Below, piece after piece: positions 8,104 through 17,600 of a stretch of 64,000 nt of DNA (position 1 is the first letter of the stretch; the number at the start of each line of letters is the position of its first letter). This DNA comes from JAHEZL01 sp046074525 (GTDB lineage: Bacteria > Bacteroidota > Bacteroidia > Flavobacteriales_C > GCA-002722245), in contig JBJTOK010000066.1 of NCBI GenBank assembly GCA_046074525.1, positions 1-64,000 of the forward strand, in the 5' to 3' direction. The notes below the pieces were generated by a model. That model saw nothing but the letters and a program-made list of their open reading frames with translations. It was not told the origin of the DNA and did no database searches. The translations under genes and the position numbers were made by a program.

Positions 8104-9402
8104 GTGAATCAATACAAAAAAGTAGCATTTTATACCCTCGGATGTAAACTCAATTTCTCCGAAACATCCACCATTGCACGCGGTTTTGAAAAAGGCGGCT
8201 ATGCAAAAGTGGATTTCGATGAACATGCCGACATATATATTATCAATACCTGTTCGGTAACTGATAATGCTGATAAAAAATGTAAGCAGATTGTAAAGAA
8301 AGCACGCAAACAAAATCCGGAAGCCTTTGTGGCTATCATCGGATGCTATGCTCAGTTAAAACCTCAGGAAATCGCTGCTATTGAAGGCGTGAGTCTGGTA
8401 CTCGGCGCCAATGAAAAATTCAATATCCTTGAACATGTGGAGAGCATGGACAAATCGGATTCCGCCCAAATATTCGAAGGAGCCATCGATCAGGTGAGCA
8501 GCTTCCACCCTTCTTTCTCTTATGGAGACCGCACACGCACCTTCCTTAAAGTTCAGGATGGTTGTGATTACTCCTGTTCCTTCTGTACTATTCCGCTGGC
8601 GCGAGGTAAAAGCAGGAGTAACACCATTGCCGAGACCATGAAAGTGGCTCGCGAAGTGGCACAAAGCGATGCCCGTGAGATCGTACTCACCGGCGTGAAC
8701 ATCGGCGATTTTGGTAAAAACAATGATGAGGATTTCCTCGGACTAACAAAAGAACTCGATCAACTGCAAGGTATCGATCGTATCAGAATATCTTCCATCG
8801 AACCCAATCTGCTCACCGGAGACATTATTTCCTTTGTAGCACAGTCGCAAAGATTTGTACCACACTTCCATGTTCCTCTGCAATCGGGTTCACCAGAGAT
8901 ATTAAAACTCATGCGCCGTCGCTACAAACGTGAGGTTTACAGCGACCGTGTTGAAAAAATAAAAAGTGCCCTGCCGCATTGCTGTATTGGTGTTGATGTT
9001 ATCGTAGGCTTTCCGGGAGAAACAGAAGAACACTTCCTGGAGACTTACAACTTCCTGAGTGAATTAGATGTTTCTTACCTACACGTATTTACATATTCGG
9101 AACGCGATAACACGCACGCTATTGAACTTGGTGGCGCAGTAAACGCGGCCGACAGGGCGAAACGAAGTAAAATGCTGCATATCCTTTCCGATAAAAAACG
9201 CCGTGCTTTTTACGAACAAAATATTGGCTCTGAAGCGACGGTTCTCTTTGAAACCGAACGCGACGGCGAAATGATGTATGGTTTTACCGAAAATTATGTA
9301 AAGGTGAAAACGCCTTACAACGAAGAACTGGCCAATGAAATCGTTAAAGTAAAGCTGACTGAAATCGACAGGGATGGGATAGTGAAGTGTGCTTTCCTGT
9401 AA
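8104..9402 (+). CDS. mtaB: tRNA t6A37 methylthiotransferase MtaB
   Basis: Radical SAM enzyme that adds a methylthio group to N6-threonylcarbamoyladenosine at position 37 of tRNAs, giving ms2t6A. The N-terminal UPF0004 domain starts with AFYTLGCKLNFSE; the radical SAM cluster ligands are Cys154, Cys158 and Cys161 (GCDYSCSFCTIP); a C-terminal TRAM-like segment follows. The GTG at 8104 is taken as the start because it lies just before the conserved N-terminus and four bases after a -7 promoter box; a TTG at 8077 would add nine residues overlapping that box. The protein has 432 residues, normal for MtaB. The tsaB gene for the precursor t6A modification lies far away at 47378. Confidence 0.93.
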   Translation: MNQYKKVAFYTLGCKLNFSETSTIARGFEKGGYAKVDFDEHADIYIINTCSVTDNADKKCKQIVKKARKQNPEAFVAIIGCYAQLKPQEIAAIEGVSLVLGANEKFNILEHVESMDKSDSAQIFEGAIDQVSSFHPSFSYGDRTRTFLKVQDGCDYSCSFCTIPLARGKSRSNTIAETMKVAREVAQSDAREIVLTGVNIGDFGKNNDEDFLGLTKELDQLQGIDRIRISSIEPNLLTGDIISFVAQSQRFVPHFHVPLQSGSPEILKLMRRRYKREVYSDRVEKIKSALPHCCIGVDVIVGFPGETEEHFLETYNFLSELDVSYLHVFTYSERDNTHAIELGGAVNAADRAKRSKMLHILSDKKRRAFYEQNIGSEATVLFETERDGEMMYGFTENYVKVKTPYNEELANEIVKVKLTEIDRDGIVKCAFL

Positions 9403-9460
9403 ACAATATAGAAATCCCCCTTACCAACGCACCCCGCCTCCGCACTCTCCCTTTAACAAT

Positions 9461-9658
9461 GGTGATGACCCAGATTAAGGCAATACAAGGATTTACCTAC
9501 GTGAGCCGCAATGCTTGCGGCTGTTAAATGGTTAAGAATACGCTTCATAAGTATGCAGGTCAAGCACACCACAGCCGCAAGCATTGCGGCTACGATGGCT
9601 TCGCCCGCGCGGGGCGTTCATAATAAGAAAAGGGATTGCCTTAATCTGGGTCATCACC
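9461..9658. repeat. Nested inverted-repeat element in the mtaB-kdsB intergenic region
   Basis: The 383-bp stretch 9403-9785 holds no credible gene. Inside it, 9461-9484 and 9635-9658 are perfect 24-nt inverted repeats (core GATGACCCAGATTAAGG). Within these arms lie two 19-nt hairpins, 9504-9522 and 9573-9591, which are reverse complements of each other (AGCCGCAA stems). Parts of the outer arm recur at 39095-39117 and 14049-14061, so this is a dispersed element. A 13-nt stretch at 9737-9749 (CCTCGCAATGACG) also recurs at 14031-14043. No transposase or coding capacity is visible. Confidence 0.8.
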
Positions 9659-9772
9659 CCAAGGAGGGGAATACGAAGACTCTTGAGAAATGCCATCCTA
9701 ACTAATTCACTTCCTTGGAGGGGTCAGGGGTGGGTTCCTCGCAATGACGTATGCGTGTATCGCTTTATTCTC

Positions 9773-9780
9773 TATTTTTA
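9773..9780 (+). promoter_or_regulatory. Possible -7 box before kdsB
   Basis: TATTTTTA differs from the TAnnTTTG consensus by one base and stands five bases before the kdsB ATG at 9786. The position resembles that of the better boxes before mtaB, tsaB and proS. Weak on its own. Confidence 0.35.
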
Positions 9781-9785
9781 GCCTT

Positions 9786-10520
9786 ATGAAAATCCTCGGT
9801 ATTATTCCCGCACGCTACGCTTCTACCCGTTTTCCGGGTAAACCACTGATTGATATTCAGGGAAAATCCATGATACAGCGGGTGTACGAACAAGCCTCGA
9901 AATGCAAGAGCTTAAGCGCTGTGGTAGTGGCTACCGATGACGACAGGATTTTTTCGCACGTGCAAAGTTTTGGTGGAAAAGTGGTAATGACTTCTTTTGA
10001 TCATCCTTCGGGCACCGATCGTTGCATGGAAGCTTTACAAAAGTTTGGTGGTAATTATGATGTAGTAGTTAACATACAAGGCGACGAACCTTTCATCCAG
10101 CCCGAACAACTGGAACAACTGATTTCCTGCTTCAACAGTGCCGATGCACAGATTGCTACGCTGGCGAAGAAAATTGATATTGTAGAAGATCTCCTCAATG
10201 TCAATCTCCCGAAAATAATTTTCAATCAAAATCATACTGCGCTTTATTTTTCGCGCTCGCCGATTCCCGGACAAAAAACTATGAATCACAAAGCATGGTT
10301 GAAAGCACATACGTATTACCGCCACATCGGATTGTATGGCTACAGAACGGAAGTGCTCAATGAAATCACGAAACTGCAACCTTCTCCGCTGGAAAAAACA
10401 GAATCGCTTGAACAGTTGCGATGGCTGGAAGCGGGATATACAATTAAGGTAGGCATCACCGAGTTGGAGACTGTAGCCATTGACACGCCTGAAGATTTAG
10501 CAAAAATTCAAACTAAATAG
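9786..10520 (+). CDS. kdsB: 3-deoxy-manno-octulosonate cytidylyltransferase
   Basis: Activates Kdo with CTP to CMP-Kdo, the donor for the inner core of lipopolysaccharide; cytoplasmic. The N-terminus KILGIIPARYASTRFPGKPL is the family's nucleotide-binding signature, followed by VVVATDDDRI and NIQGDEPFI, all typical of KdsB. At 244 residues it is the normal length. An upstream ATG at 9744 would add 14 residues outside the conserved start, so the ATG at 9786 was chosen. It stands alone on the + strand, facing the HemJ-like gene. With lptB in this window it shows that the organism makes and exports LPS. Confidence 0.95.
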   Translation: MKILGIIPARYASTRFPGKPLIDIQGKSMIQRVYEQASKCKSLSAVVVATDDDRIFSHVQSFGGKVVMTSFDHPSGTDRCMEALQKFGGNYDVVVNIQGDEPFIQPEQLEQLISCFNSADAQIATLAKKIDIVEDLLNVNLPKIIFNQNHTALYFSRSPIPGQKTMNHKAWLKAHTYYRHIGLYGYRTEVLNEITKLQPSPLEKTESLEQLRWLEAGYTIKVGITELETVAIDTPEDLAKIQTK

Positions 10521-10577
10521 AATCATCATGGGAAATCAAACACAAATCATCGATAGTGGATCTTTCACATCTGGGGC

Positions 10578-11111
10578 TTAGGGCTCCCTTCTTTTTTTAT
10601 AAATTCTTATTCCCAACATCAGTATTCCCGCCAGAAGAATCAATCCCACTAAACCGTAGAGCAAATCGGATACATCTTTTAAAACCACAACAAAAACAAT
10701 CGCAAAGAGGAGAAGAGTAGATACTTCATTCCACAATCGCAGCTTCATTGATGAGAATTTGATTTCATCATTCTGTAACTGTAAAAACATGCGGTGACAA
10801 ACAAAATGATAGATGATCAGCAAGGTAACAAAAACCAGCTTTACGTGCATCCACGGCATTTTGTAATGCTCGGCCACTATCATCAGGTAGGTGCCCAGAC
10901 AAGCGGTGATGATCATCGATGGCCAGGTAATGATGTACCATAATCTTTTTTCCATAAGCTTGTATTGCGTTTGCAAAATTGATTTTTCAGGTTCCGCTTT
11001 GTTTTCTGCTTCGGCGTGGTAAATGAATAAACGTACGATATAAAATAAGCCCGCAAACCAGGTAACAACAAAGATGATATGCAGGGCGAGGATATATCTG
11101 TAGTAATCCAT
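10578..11111 (-). CDS. hemJ: HemJ-like (UPF0093/CopD family) membrane protein
   Basis: Small integral membrane protein (177 residues, about four to five transmembrane segments). The N-terminal helix with a conserved His (ALHIIFVVTWFAGLFY, then RLFIYH) and the MPWMHVKLVFV segment match the HemJ family, the oxygen-dependent or quinone-linked protoporphyrinogen IX oxidase of many bacteria without HemG or HemY. The same fold is often labelled CopD family. It is transcribed divergently from the thioesterase gene; the two ATGs are 33 bp apart around the palindrome TTTAAGCGCTAAA. No other heme biosynthesis genes are adjacent apart from ctaB near the window end. The family is likely; enzymatic role is inferred. 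Confidence 0.8.
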   Translation of the reverse strand: MDYYRYILALHIIFVVTWFAGLFYIVRLFIYHAEAENKAEPEKSILQTQYKLMEKRLWYIITWPSMIITACLGTYLMIVAEHYKMPWMHVKLVFVTLLIIYHFVCHRMFLQLQNDEIKFSSMKLRLWNEVSTLLLFAIVFVVVLKDVSDLLYGLVGLILLAGILMLGIRIYKKRREP

Positions 11112-11144
11112 AAAAGAGTATATTTAAGCGCTAAAGATAAACTA

Positions 11145-11654
11145 ATGGAAGGAATTAAAGCAAAAGAGACACTGGCCATTGCGACTTACATCGTGCTGCC
11201 GAACGACACCAATACTTTGACCAATCTGATGGGGGGACAGCTCCTCAACTGGATGGATGTGGTGAGTGCGATTTCGGCCGGACGATTTTGCAAGCGTGTT
11301 GTGGTGACGGCCAGTGTGAGCAATGTGTCTTTTCAGCAACCCATACAGCTCGGCAACATTGTAACGCTGGAAGCTAAGGTTTCCCGCTCTTTCAAAAAAT
11401 CCTGCGAGGTTTTTATTGAGGTGTACAAAGAAAGTCAGCTCACCGGTGTGAAAATAAAATGCAACGAAGCGATGTACACCTTTGTAGCGCTCAACGAAAA
11501 AGGAGAGACGGTGGAAATGCCCGAATTGATTCCCGAATCAGAAATTGAAAAAGAAAGATTTGTCGCTGCTCTCCGTCGCCGCCAACTCAGTTTGATCCTC
11601 GCCGGAAGGATGAAACCCGAGGAAGCAACAGAACTAAAAGCTTTGTTTTTCTAG
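11145..11654 (+). CDS. Acyl-CoA thioesterase, hotdog fold (YciA/BACH-like)
   Basis: Predicted cytoplasmic acyl-CoA thioesterase of 169 residues with a single hotdog domain. The signature N-x-x-GG-x-L-x-x-x-x-D is at residues 27-38 (NLMGGQLLNWMD), with the likely catalytic Asp at 38, and the following strand ASVSNVSFQQPIQLGN is typical of the family. An earlier in-frame start at 11079 would run through the divergent gene's start; the ATG at 11145 fits the family N-terminus. The stop codon overlaps the GTG of the TonB-dependent receptor by one base (TAGTG), so the two are probably translationally coupled, although no functional link is obvious. Confidence 0.87.
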   Translation: MEGIKAKETLAIATYIVLPNDTNTLTNLMGGQLLNWMDVVSAISAGRFCKRVVVTASVSNVSFQQPIQLGNIVTLEAKVSRSFKKSCEVFIEVYKESQLTGVKIKCNEAMYTFVALNEKGETVEMPELIPESEIEKERFVAALRRRQLSLILAGRMKPEEATELKALFF

Positions 11655-14026
11655 TGAAGTGTAAAGTATTCATCATACTTTTTCTGTTTCCTTTTTTTTC
11701 TTTCGCACAGAAAGAAAGTAATACTTTGCGTGGGAAAATTATTGATCAGGATACTAAATTTCCGATACCTGAAGTTTTCGTAAATCTCTACCTGAATGAT
11801 AGCTCGAAAATATCTGTAATGACCGATTCAAGCGGATTTTTTCGTTTCGAAAAAGTTCCTGTAGGGAAATACACTGTGGTGTTTTTGCGGAAGAGTTACA
11901 AGGAACAAAATCTTTCTGTTCTCATCACTTCGGGAAAAGAGACTATTCTGGAAATCACCATGGATCCTGAGTTTGTATCGGTACACGAAGTGAAAATCAA
12001 AAAGACGTATGCTGTAAGAAATGACATGGCGCAGGTAAGTGCGCGCTCTTTTGATGTGGCGGAAACCAATCGCTATGCAGGAAGCAGAAGCGATCCTGCG
12101 CGTATGGCTTCAAGCTATGCCGGCGTACAGGGTTCTGATGATACAAGAAATGATTTGGTTATTCGTGGCAATTCGCCGCTCGGTGTGGTGTGGCGCATTG
12201 ATAATGCCGATATTCCGGCACCCAATCATTTTGCTATTCCCGGTACTAATGGCGGTCCCGTGAGCATTCTCAATAATAAAATGCTGTCGAATTCCGATTT
12301 CTTCACTGGTGCTTTTCCGGCGGAATACAGCAATGGAACAGCGGGGGTTTTCGATTTAAAATTCAGGAATGGAAATAATGAAAAGCATGAATTCACAGGT
12401 CAGTTAGGATTTTTAGGTACTGAGCTCGCCGCCGAAGGTCCGCTCAGTAAAAAGAATAAATCCTCCTATCTCGCTACCTATCGTTATTCTACTTTGCAAT
12501 TGTTTAGCACAATGGGGATCAATATTGGAACCACGGCTTTGCCGAGGTATTCCGATGCTTCTTTCAAGATCGATTTTCCATTAAAGAAGAATGCGAGTTT
12601 TTCAGTGTTTGGTTTAGGCGGTTTAAGCAGTATTGATATTACGGTGAGCGACAAAGGCATTGATGAATTACAGGAGCTTTATGGTCGCCGCGACAGAGAT
12701 CAGCATTTCGCTTCCCAGATGGGTGTGGTGGGCATGAATTTCAATAAAAACTTTTCGCCACGAAGTTTTTTGTCACTGTCCTTGTCTAATTCCTTCACGG
12801 GTGCCGGTGCTACGCATTGGCTGGTGCTGCGCGATTCTTCGTATGCTGTAAGCGGCCGCTACAAAAAACTTTTTTACGATTTCAGGGAGATGCGCACAGC
12901 GGCGCATATTTCTTATACCCATAAGTTTTACAACTGGGGCTCGTTCAAAGTTGGGGTGAATTATTCGGAGATTTTTTTCTCCATGACCGATCAGGATTTT
13001 GATACACTGCAAAATCCTTTGTATCGTATTGACCTGGTCAATCATAGTGGTTTGGCACGTATTTACGGTCAGCTTAAGTTTGCTCTCACTCCGCGACTTG
13101 TTTTTGTGGGCGGACTCAATTTTCAGTATCTCATACTTAACGGAAGTGCGGCGCTGGAGCCGCGAGCGAGTTTGAAATACGATCTCAGCAAAAAACAATC
13201 TCTTGCTTTTGGTTATGGCAAGCACAGTCAGATGCAACCTGGATATCTCTATTTCCAGCGCTTTTCCAACAATGGTGCGATGGGTGAATGGAACAGAAAC
13301 ATCGGATTTTCAAAAAGCGATCACTATGTTGTGACCTATCATTTGTCGCTGAGTAAATCTTTAAAAATCAAGGCCGAAGCCTATTACCAGCATTTGTACA
13401 ATATTCCGGTAGAAGAAAAACCGTCGGCTTTTTCCATGATCAACTTCGGGATGGACGCACGCTTGCAATATCCCGGAGTACTTGTCAACAAAGGAACAGG
13501 AAAGAATTACGGAGTGGAATTTACCTTTGAGAAGTATTTCAGCAAAAGCTATTTCCTTTTGTTTACAGGTTCTCTTTTCGATTCAAAATACATAGGTAGT
13601 GATGGAGTAGAACGCAATACTGCTTTCAACGGAAACTATGTGGTTAATTTTCTGGGAGGGAGGGAATGGAAGCTCACTGAGAATTCCACTTTTGTGCTGA
13701 GTACAAAAATTACGCGTTCAGGCGGACGACGCTATACTCCGCTGGATCTGGCTGCATCGGCAACTGCCAATGATGCCATTGCCGATAGCACTCAGGCGTA
13801 TTCAAAACAGTTCAGGGATTATTTTCGCATCGATTTGAAGGTGGGCTACAAGTTGAATAAAAAGCGCATCACGCATGAAATCGCCCTTGATTTAGTGAAC
13901 GTAATGAATACTAAAAATGTGTTGCGACTTAGTTACGTTCCGCCGGTAGCAGACTCTCCGGCTGCTGTGGTGGAAGAGGAACAATTGCATTTCCTGCCGT
14001 TGTTTTATTACAGGATAGATTTTTAA
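11654..14026 (+). CDS. TonB-dependent outer-membrane receptor
   Basis: Outer-membrane transporter of 790 residues. A signal peptide (residues 1-18, ending SFAQ) precedes a CarboxypepD_reg-like domain (about 22-110; LRGKIIDQDTKFPIPEVFV), a plug domain (about 115-230, including DLVIRGNSPLGVVWRIDN) and a 22-strand beta barrel that ends in an aromatic residue (YYRIDF). No SusD partner follows, so this is not a classic polysaccharide locus; the substrate cannot be told. The GTG start shares one base with the stop of the thioesterase gene. No Fur-like box was recognised upstream. Confidence 0.9.
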   Translation: MKCKVFIILFLFPFFSFAQKESNTLRGKIIDQDTKFPIPEVFVNLYLNDSSKISVMTDSSGFFRFEKVPVGKYTVVFLRKSYKEQNLSVLITSGKETILEITMDPEFVSVHEVKIKKTYAVRNDMAQVSARSFDVAETNRYAGSRSDPARMASSYAGVQGSDDTRNDLVIRGNSPLGVVWRIDNADIPAPNHFAIPGTNGGPVSILNNKMLSNSDFFTGAFPAEYSNGTAGVFDLKFRNGNNEKHEFTGQLGFLGTELAAEGPLSKKNKSSYLATYRYSTLQLFSTMGINIGTTALPRYSDASFKIDFPLKKNASFSVFGLGGLSSIDITVSDKGIDELQELYGRRDRDQHFASQMGVVGMNFNKNFSPRSFLSLSLSNSFTGAGATHWLVLRDSSYAVSGRYKKLFYDFREMRTAAHISYTHKFYNWGSFKVGVNYSEIFFSMTDQDFDTLQNPLYRIDLVNHSGLARIYGQLKFALTPRLVFVGGLNFQYLILNGSAALEPRASLKYDLSKKQSLAFGYGKHSQMQPGYLYFQRFSNNGAMGEWNRNIGFSKSDHYVVTYHLSLSKSLKIKAEAYYQHLYNIPVEEKPSAFSMINFGMDARLQYPGVLVNKGTGKNYGVEFTFEKYFSKSYFLLFTGSLFDSKYIGSDGVERNTAFNGNYVVNFLGGREWKLTENSTFVLSTKITRSGGRRYTPLDLAASATANDAIADSTQAYSKQFRDYFRIDLKVGYKLNKKRITHEIALDLVNVMNTKNVLRLSYVPPVADSPAAVVEEEQLHFLPLFYYRIDF

Positions 14027-14030
14027 TCCT

Positions 14031-14061
14031 CCTCGCAATGACGATATGGGTGATGACCCAG
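14031..14061. repeat. Fragments of dispersed intergenic repeats
   Basis: Between the receptor gene and the deacetylase gene, 14031-14043 repeats the 13-nt CCTCGCAATGACG found at 9737-9749, and 14049-14061 repeats the first 13 nt (GGTGATGACCCAG) of the 24-nt arm at 9461-9484. The two fragments sit close together here, as in the 9.4-9.75 kb region. Confidence 0.65.
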
Positions 14062-14080
14062 GGGGCGAATTGCTGAGAGA

Positions 14081-14692
14081 TTAGTTCAATGCTTTAAATT
14101 CCCAGCCAATTTGTGTAAAGTGATTGAGCACTCTTGGCAAAGCATAACGCATATTGGCTTCCGCTTTTTCACTATCATGGAACACAATGATATTGCCGTA
14201 ATCAGCATTTTGCATCACTATGTTCAGACATTCTTCAGGAACGATATCCTGATCGAAATCGGCACTTACAACTGTCCACATCACAATTTTGTAATCCTTT
14301 TTCAACCGCTTGATTTGTGTGGTTTTTATGCGGCCATAAGGCGGACGGAAAAACTTGCTGTGGACTACCTTTGAGCAGGCGTCTACATTTTCTGCGTACC
14401 GTTTGGTAGGTGTTTTCCAGCCGTTGAGATGGTTTTGAGTATGATTGCCCACGGTGTGGCCACGACGCAAAATTTCCTGGTAAACAGCAGGATATTTTTC
14501 AACGTTTTCACCAACACAAAAGAAGGTAGCTTTGGCCCCGTATTGATCGAGCACATCCAAAATCCAGGGTGTGATGGTGGGGTGCGGACCGTCATCAAAA
14601 GTAAGGTAGAGTTCCCTCTCTCTGGTTTTAACTTTCCAGATGAGGGAAGGGAAAACCTTCTTTAACAACGATGGATTCTTGATGAAATACAT
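14081..14692 (-). CDS. Polysaccharide deacetylase (NodB/CE4 family)
   Basis: Metal-dependent deacetylase of 203 residues acting on an N-acetylated sugar polymer such as peptidoglycan or a capsule. All CE4 motifs are present: TFDDGPHP with Asp33-Asp34, the metal ligands His84 and His88 in GNHTQNH, FRPPYGR at 115-121, and the catalytic His172 in IVFHDS. There is no clear cleaved signal peptide; the short N-terminal lead IKNPSLLKKVFPSLIW may be a membrane-associated segment. The ATG is one base from the stop of the upstream DUF2723 gene, so the two are in one operon, suggesting a shared role in surface glycan or glycoprotein handling (inference). Confidence 0.9.
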   Translation of the reverse strand: MYFIKNPSLLKKVFPSLIWKVKTRERELYLTFDDGPHPTITPWILDVLDQYGAKATFFCVGENVEKYPAVYQEILRRGHTVGNHTQNHLNGWKTPTKRYAENVDACSKVVHSKFFRPPYGRIKTTQIKRLKKDYKIVMWTVVSADFDQDIVPEECLNIVMQNADYGNIIVFHDSEKAEANMRYALPRVLNHFTQIGWEFKALN

Positions 14693-14693
14693 A

Positions 14694-17600
14694 TTAATGC
14701 TGAGGCAGTTTTGATTCTAAGTCCTTGATTAATTTCGGGTCCAGGTTGTGTTTTCTTGCCACGAGCAGCATTGGATAAAGCTTACCGTAAAGCGTGAAGC
14801 GTGAAAGATAATCGCCTGTATAATGACCGAAATGCGCTTGCTTGTATTTTGAATTTACGATTACCATGTAGTTGTAATCCTCATAGAAATATTTCTTGAG
14901 TATATTGAAAATTCTCATACCCTTTTCTTTTTGTCCCAGAGTAAGATAATTGTCGGCAACGCCCAGCATTACTTTTTCATCATAAGGGAAATTCTTGTCG
15001 GGGAATTGCGCTACAATTTTATCCAGCACTTTCAGTGCGCTGTCTTTTTTACCTTCCCTAATCAATTGTTCAGCGAGCGATTGCATTGGCGCACCAAGGT
15101 AATTGCAGAGATTGCTGTTTTGCTCATCAATGTAGATGGTAGTATCATTGAGATTTCCCCACTGGAATTTCTTCATGATGTTTTCATAAAGAATATCTGA
15201 ATCGATATAGCCATAGTCGCCGGTTTGCTTGTTTCTTTCAGTGTCAGCTAATTTCAGAGGCGTTAGGCGGTAAGTCATCCCCTCCCTGCGGAAGTAATCT
15301 TCGAGTCCGAAGAAATTTTCCGGACCAACGGTAGATGAGAAATACACCGGTCGCTTCCAGTCGTTGGTAGCAAGGAGATCGAGCAACATCATCTTGTTTT
15401 TCTGCATGTAGTCTTCTTCACCCAAATCAAATACAATTTGTTTAGGGATGAGTGCAGCATCTTCTTTCCTAACCGTTCCATTGGCCAGTACAGCAGCTGA
15501 ATCCACTTTCACAATTGCTTTTCTGGTGCTGATGAATTCCATGAAATTATCGCCATTCGGCCATTTTGTAATAGGATTTTCACTGGCAATCAGCTTAATG
15601 AGGTTGTCCACATCTTCGCCATCTTTAGCGATTTGTTTGTAGTAGGCCAAAGTTTGCGCATCAACGAAAGTGGCCATGTACTGAAGTGTTCGGGCAAGTT
15701 GTTCTTGTTTCTCCTGATCCGGGTCGGGCTCGTAGAGATTCACTACATATATTCCATTCCTCTTGTCTTCGCGGTATTTGTCTTCCGTCAGGGAGAAAGG
15801 CACAGGTTCACTGTCGTAAGCCTTTCTCTTCATCTGGTTGATGAACCAGTCGGTATTGAGGAGACTCAGGTTCACCACCCTCACGTCGGTACGGAAGCCT
15901 TCAACTTCCTGAACATACCACAATGGGAAAGTATCGTTATCACCGTTGGTGAAAAGGATAGCATTCGGAGCACAGGATTCGAGATAGCATTTCGCGATAT
16001 CACTTGCGCTGTATCTTCCGGAGCGATCGTGATCATCCCAGTTTTCGGCAGCAAGCAGGCAAGGTACAACGAGTGTCATGACTAAAGCGAACATGGCCTT
16101 GCTTCTTTCATTTTGTATCATTTGTCCGAGATAATGACAAAGTATAGGCACCAGCGCCACTATGGCCCCAATAAACAGGAGTGAGTATCCTACGCCTTTA
16201 TTGTCCATGAGCATAGCAAAGAGTCCGAGACCTGCACCCGCAGCACCTGTGTACACCACTTCCTTTGCGCCAATCTCTTCCATTTTCTGAACGAAGGTGA
16301 GCTTGCTGAGTGTTTCTTTCTTAAAGCTGCTCATGAAGAAAATGAGGGCCTGCACACCCAATCCAATCCATATAGCAAATGTATAGAAGGAGCCCACGTA
16401 AGCGTAATCCCTTTCCCTTGGCTGGTAAGGCGGTTGGTTGAGGTAAATGATAATACCAATACCTGTCATGAAGAAGAGAAGCATCACCACAAAACCATCT
16501 TTTACGCTCTTGGTGAAATGGAAGATGAGTCCTATAATTCCAAGTATCAGAGGCAGGAAGAAATAATAATTTCTTCCTTTGTTCTGGTTCATGTAGCTCG
16601 GCAGGATGCTGTCGTCGCCTACACGTTCCTTATCAATCATGCCAATACCACTCATCCAGTTTCCTGTCCGCATTTCATAGAGATCGCTGGCCTGAAGGTC
16701 GTTCTGCCGTCCTGCGAAATTCCACATGAAATAGCGCCAGTACATGAAGTTGAACTGATAGCGGGCAAAGAATTCAATATCGTCGCGATGGGTTGGAATG
16801 TAAACTACCCTGTCATTATCAAGCACCACGCGTTTACCGCGTTTTTCTTTCCTGAAATTGAGCCACTTCTCGTAAGCCTGTTTGTGTCGGCCTTCGGTGC
16901 TGTACATCCTTGGGAAGAGCTTCATGGTACGTTTGTCGTAGTTTGGAATTTTATCTTTTCCATCGCTCGACATCAAGTATTTTTCAGGATCCGCTTTTAC
17001 GTCTTTGTAGTAAGTAGGATCGCCATCCAGAAAACGATCGGTTGGATCGTATTCAGAGTTGAATGTCTGACCATAAAACAACGGCTGTGACCCATATTGC
17101 TCACGGTTAAGATAAGGCAGCAAGCTGAAAGAAGTTTCGGGATTGTTTTCATCCATTGGCGGATTCGCATTGGAGCGGATCACGATAACAAGGAAAGGAA
17201 GATAACCGATCAGAATCACAACAAAGCTCATCACAAGCGTGTGCATGAGGTAGAATTTCTTCTTGCGGGCATATTTCGTTGCCACTATAATAACAGTAAT
17301 AATAAGCAATGCAAAGAAGACAATACCTGAATAGAAAGGCATTCCGAATGAGTTAACGAATTTCAATTCGAAGAAATTGGCGATTTTAACCAGACTCTGG
17401 ATAACGAAAAACTGCACGAAGGCGAGAATCACCACGCCCACCACACCGGCTTTTACAAAGCCAAAAGGAGTAATGTTTTTGTTTTTCTTGAAGTAGTAAA
17501 CGAATACAATCGCCGGAATAGTCAATAAGTTCAATAAGTGGACCCCAATGGACAATCCCATCAGGTAAGCAATGAGGATGAGGTAGCGATCGGCATATTT

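Noticed and set aside
9511..9705. Open frame of 64 codons inside the inverted-repeat region
   Set aside because: It reads straight through the repeat arms; the same peptide piece (CLNLGHH) appears at 39081 only because the DNA repeat is shared. No start signal or known protein.
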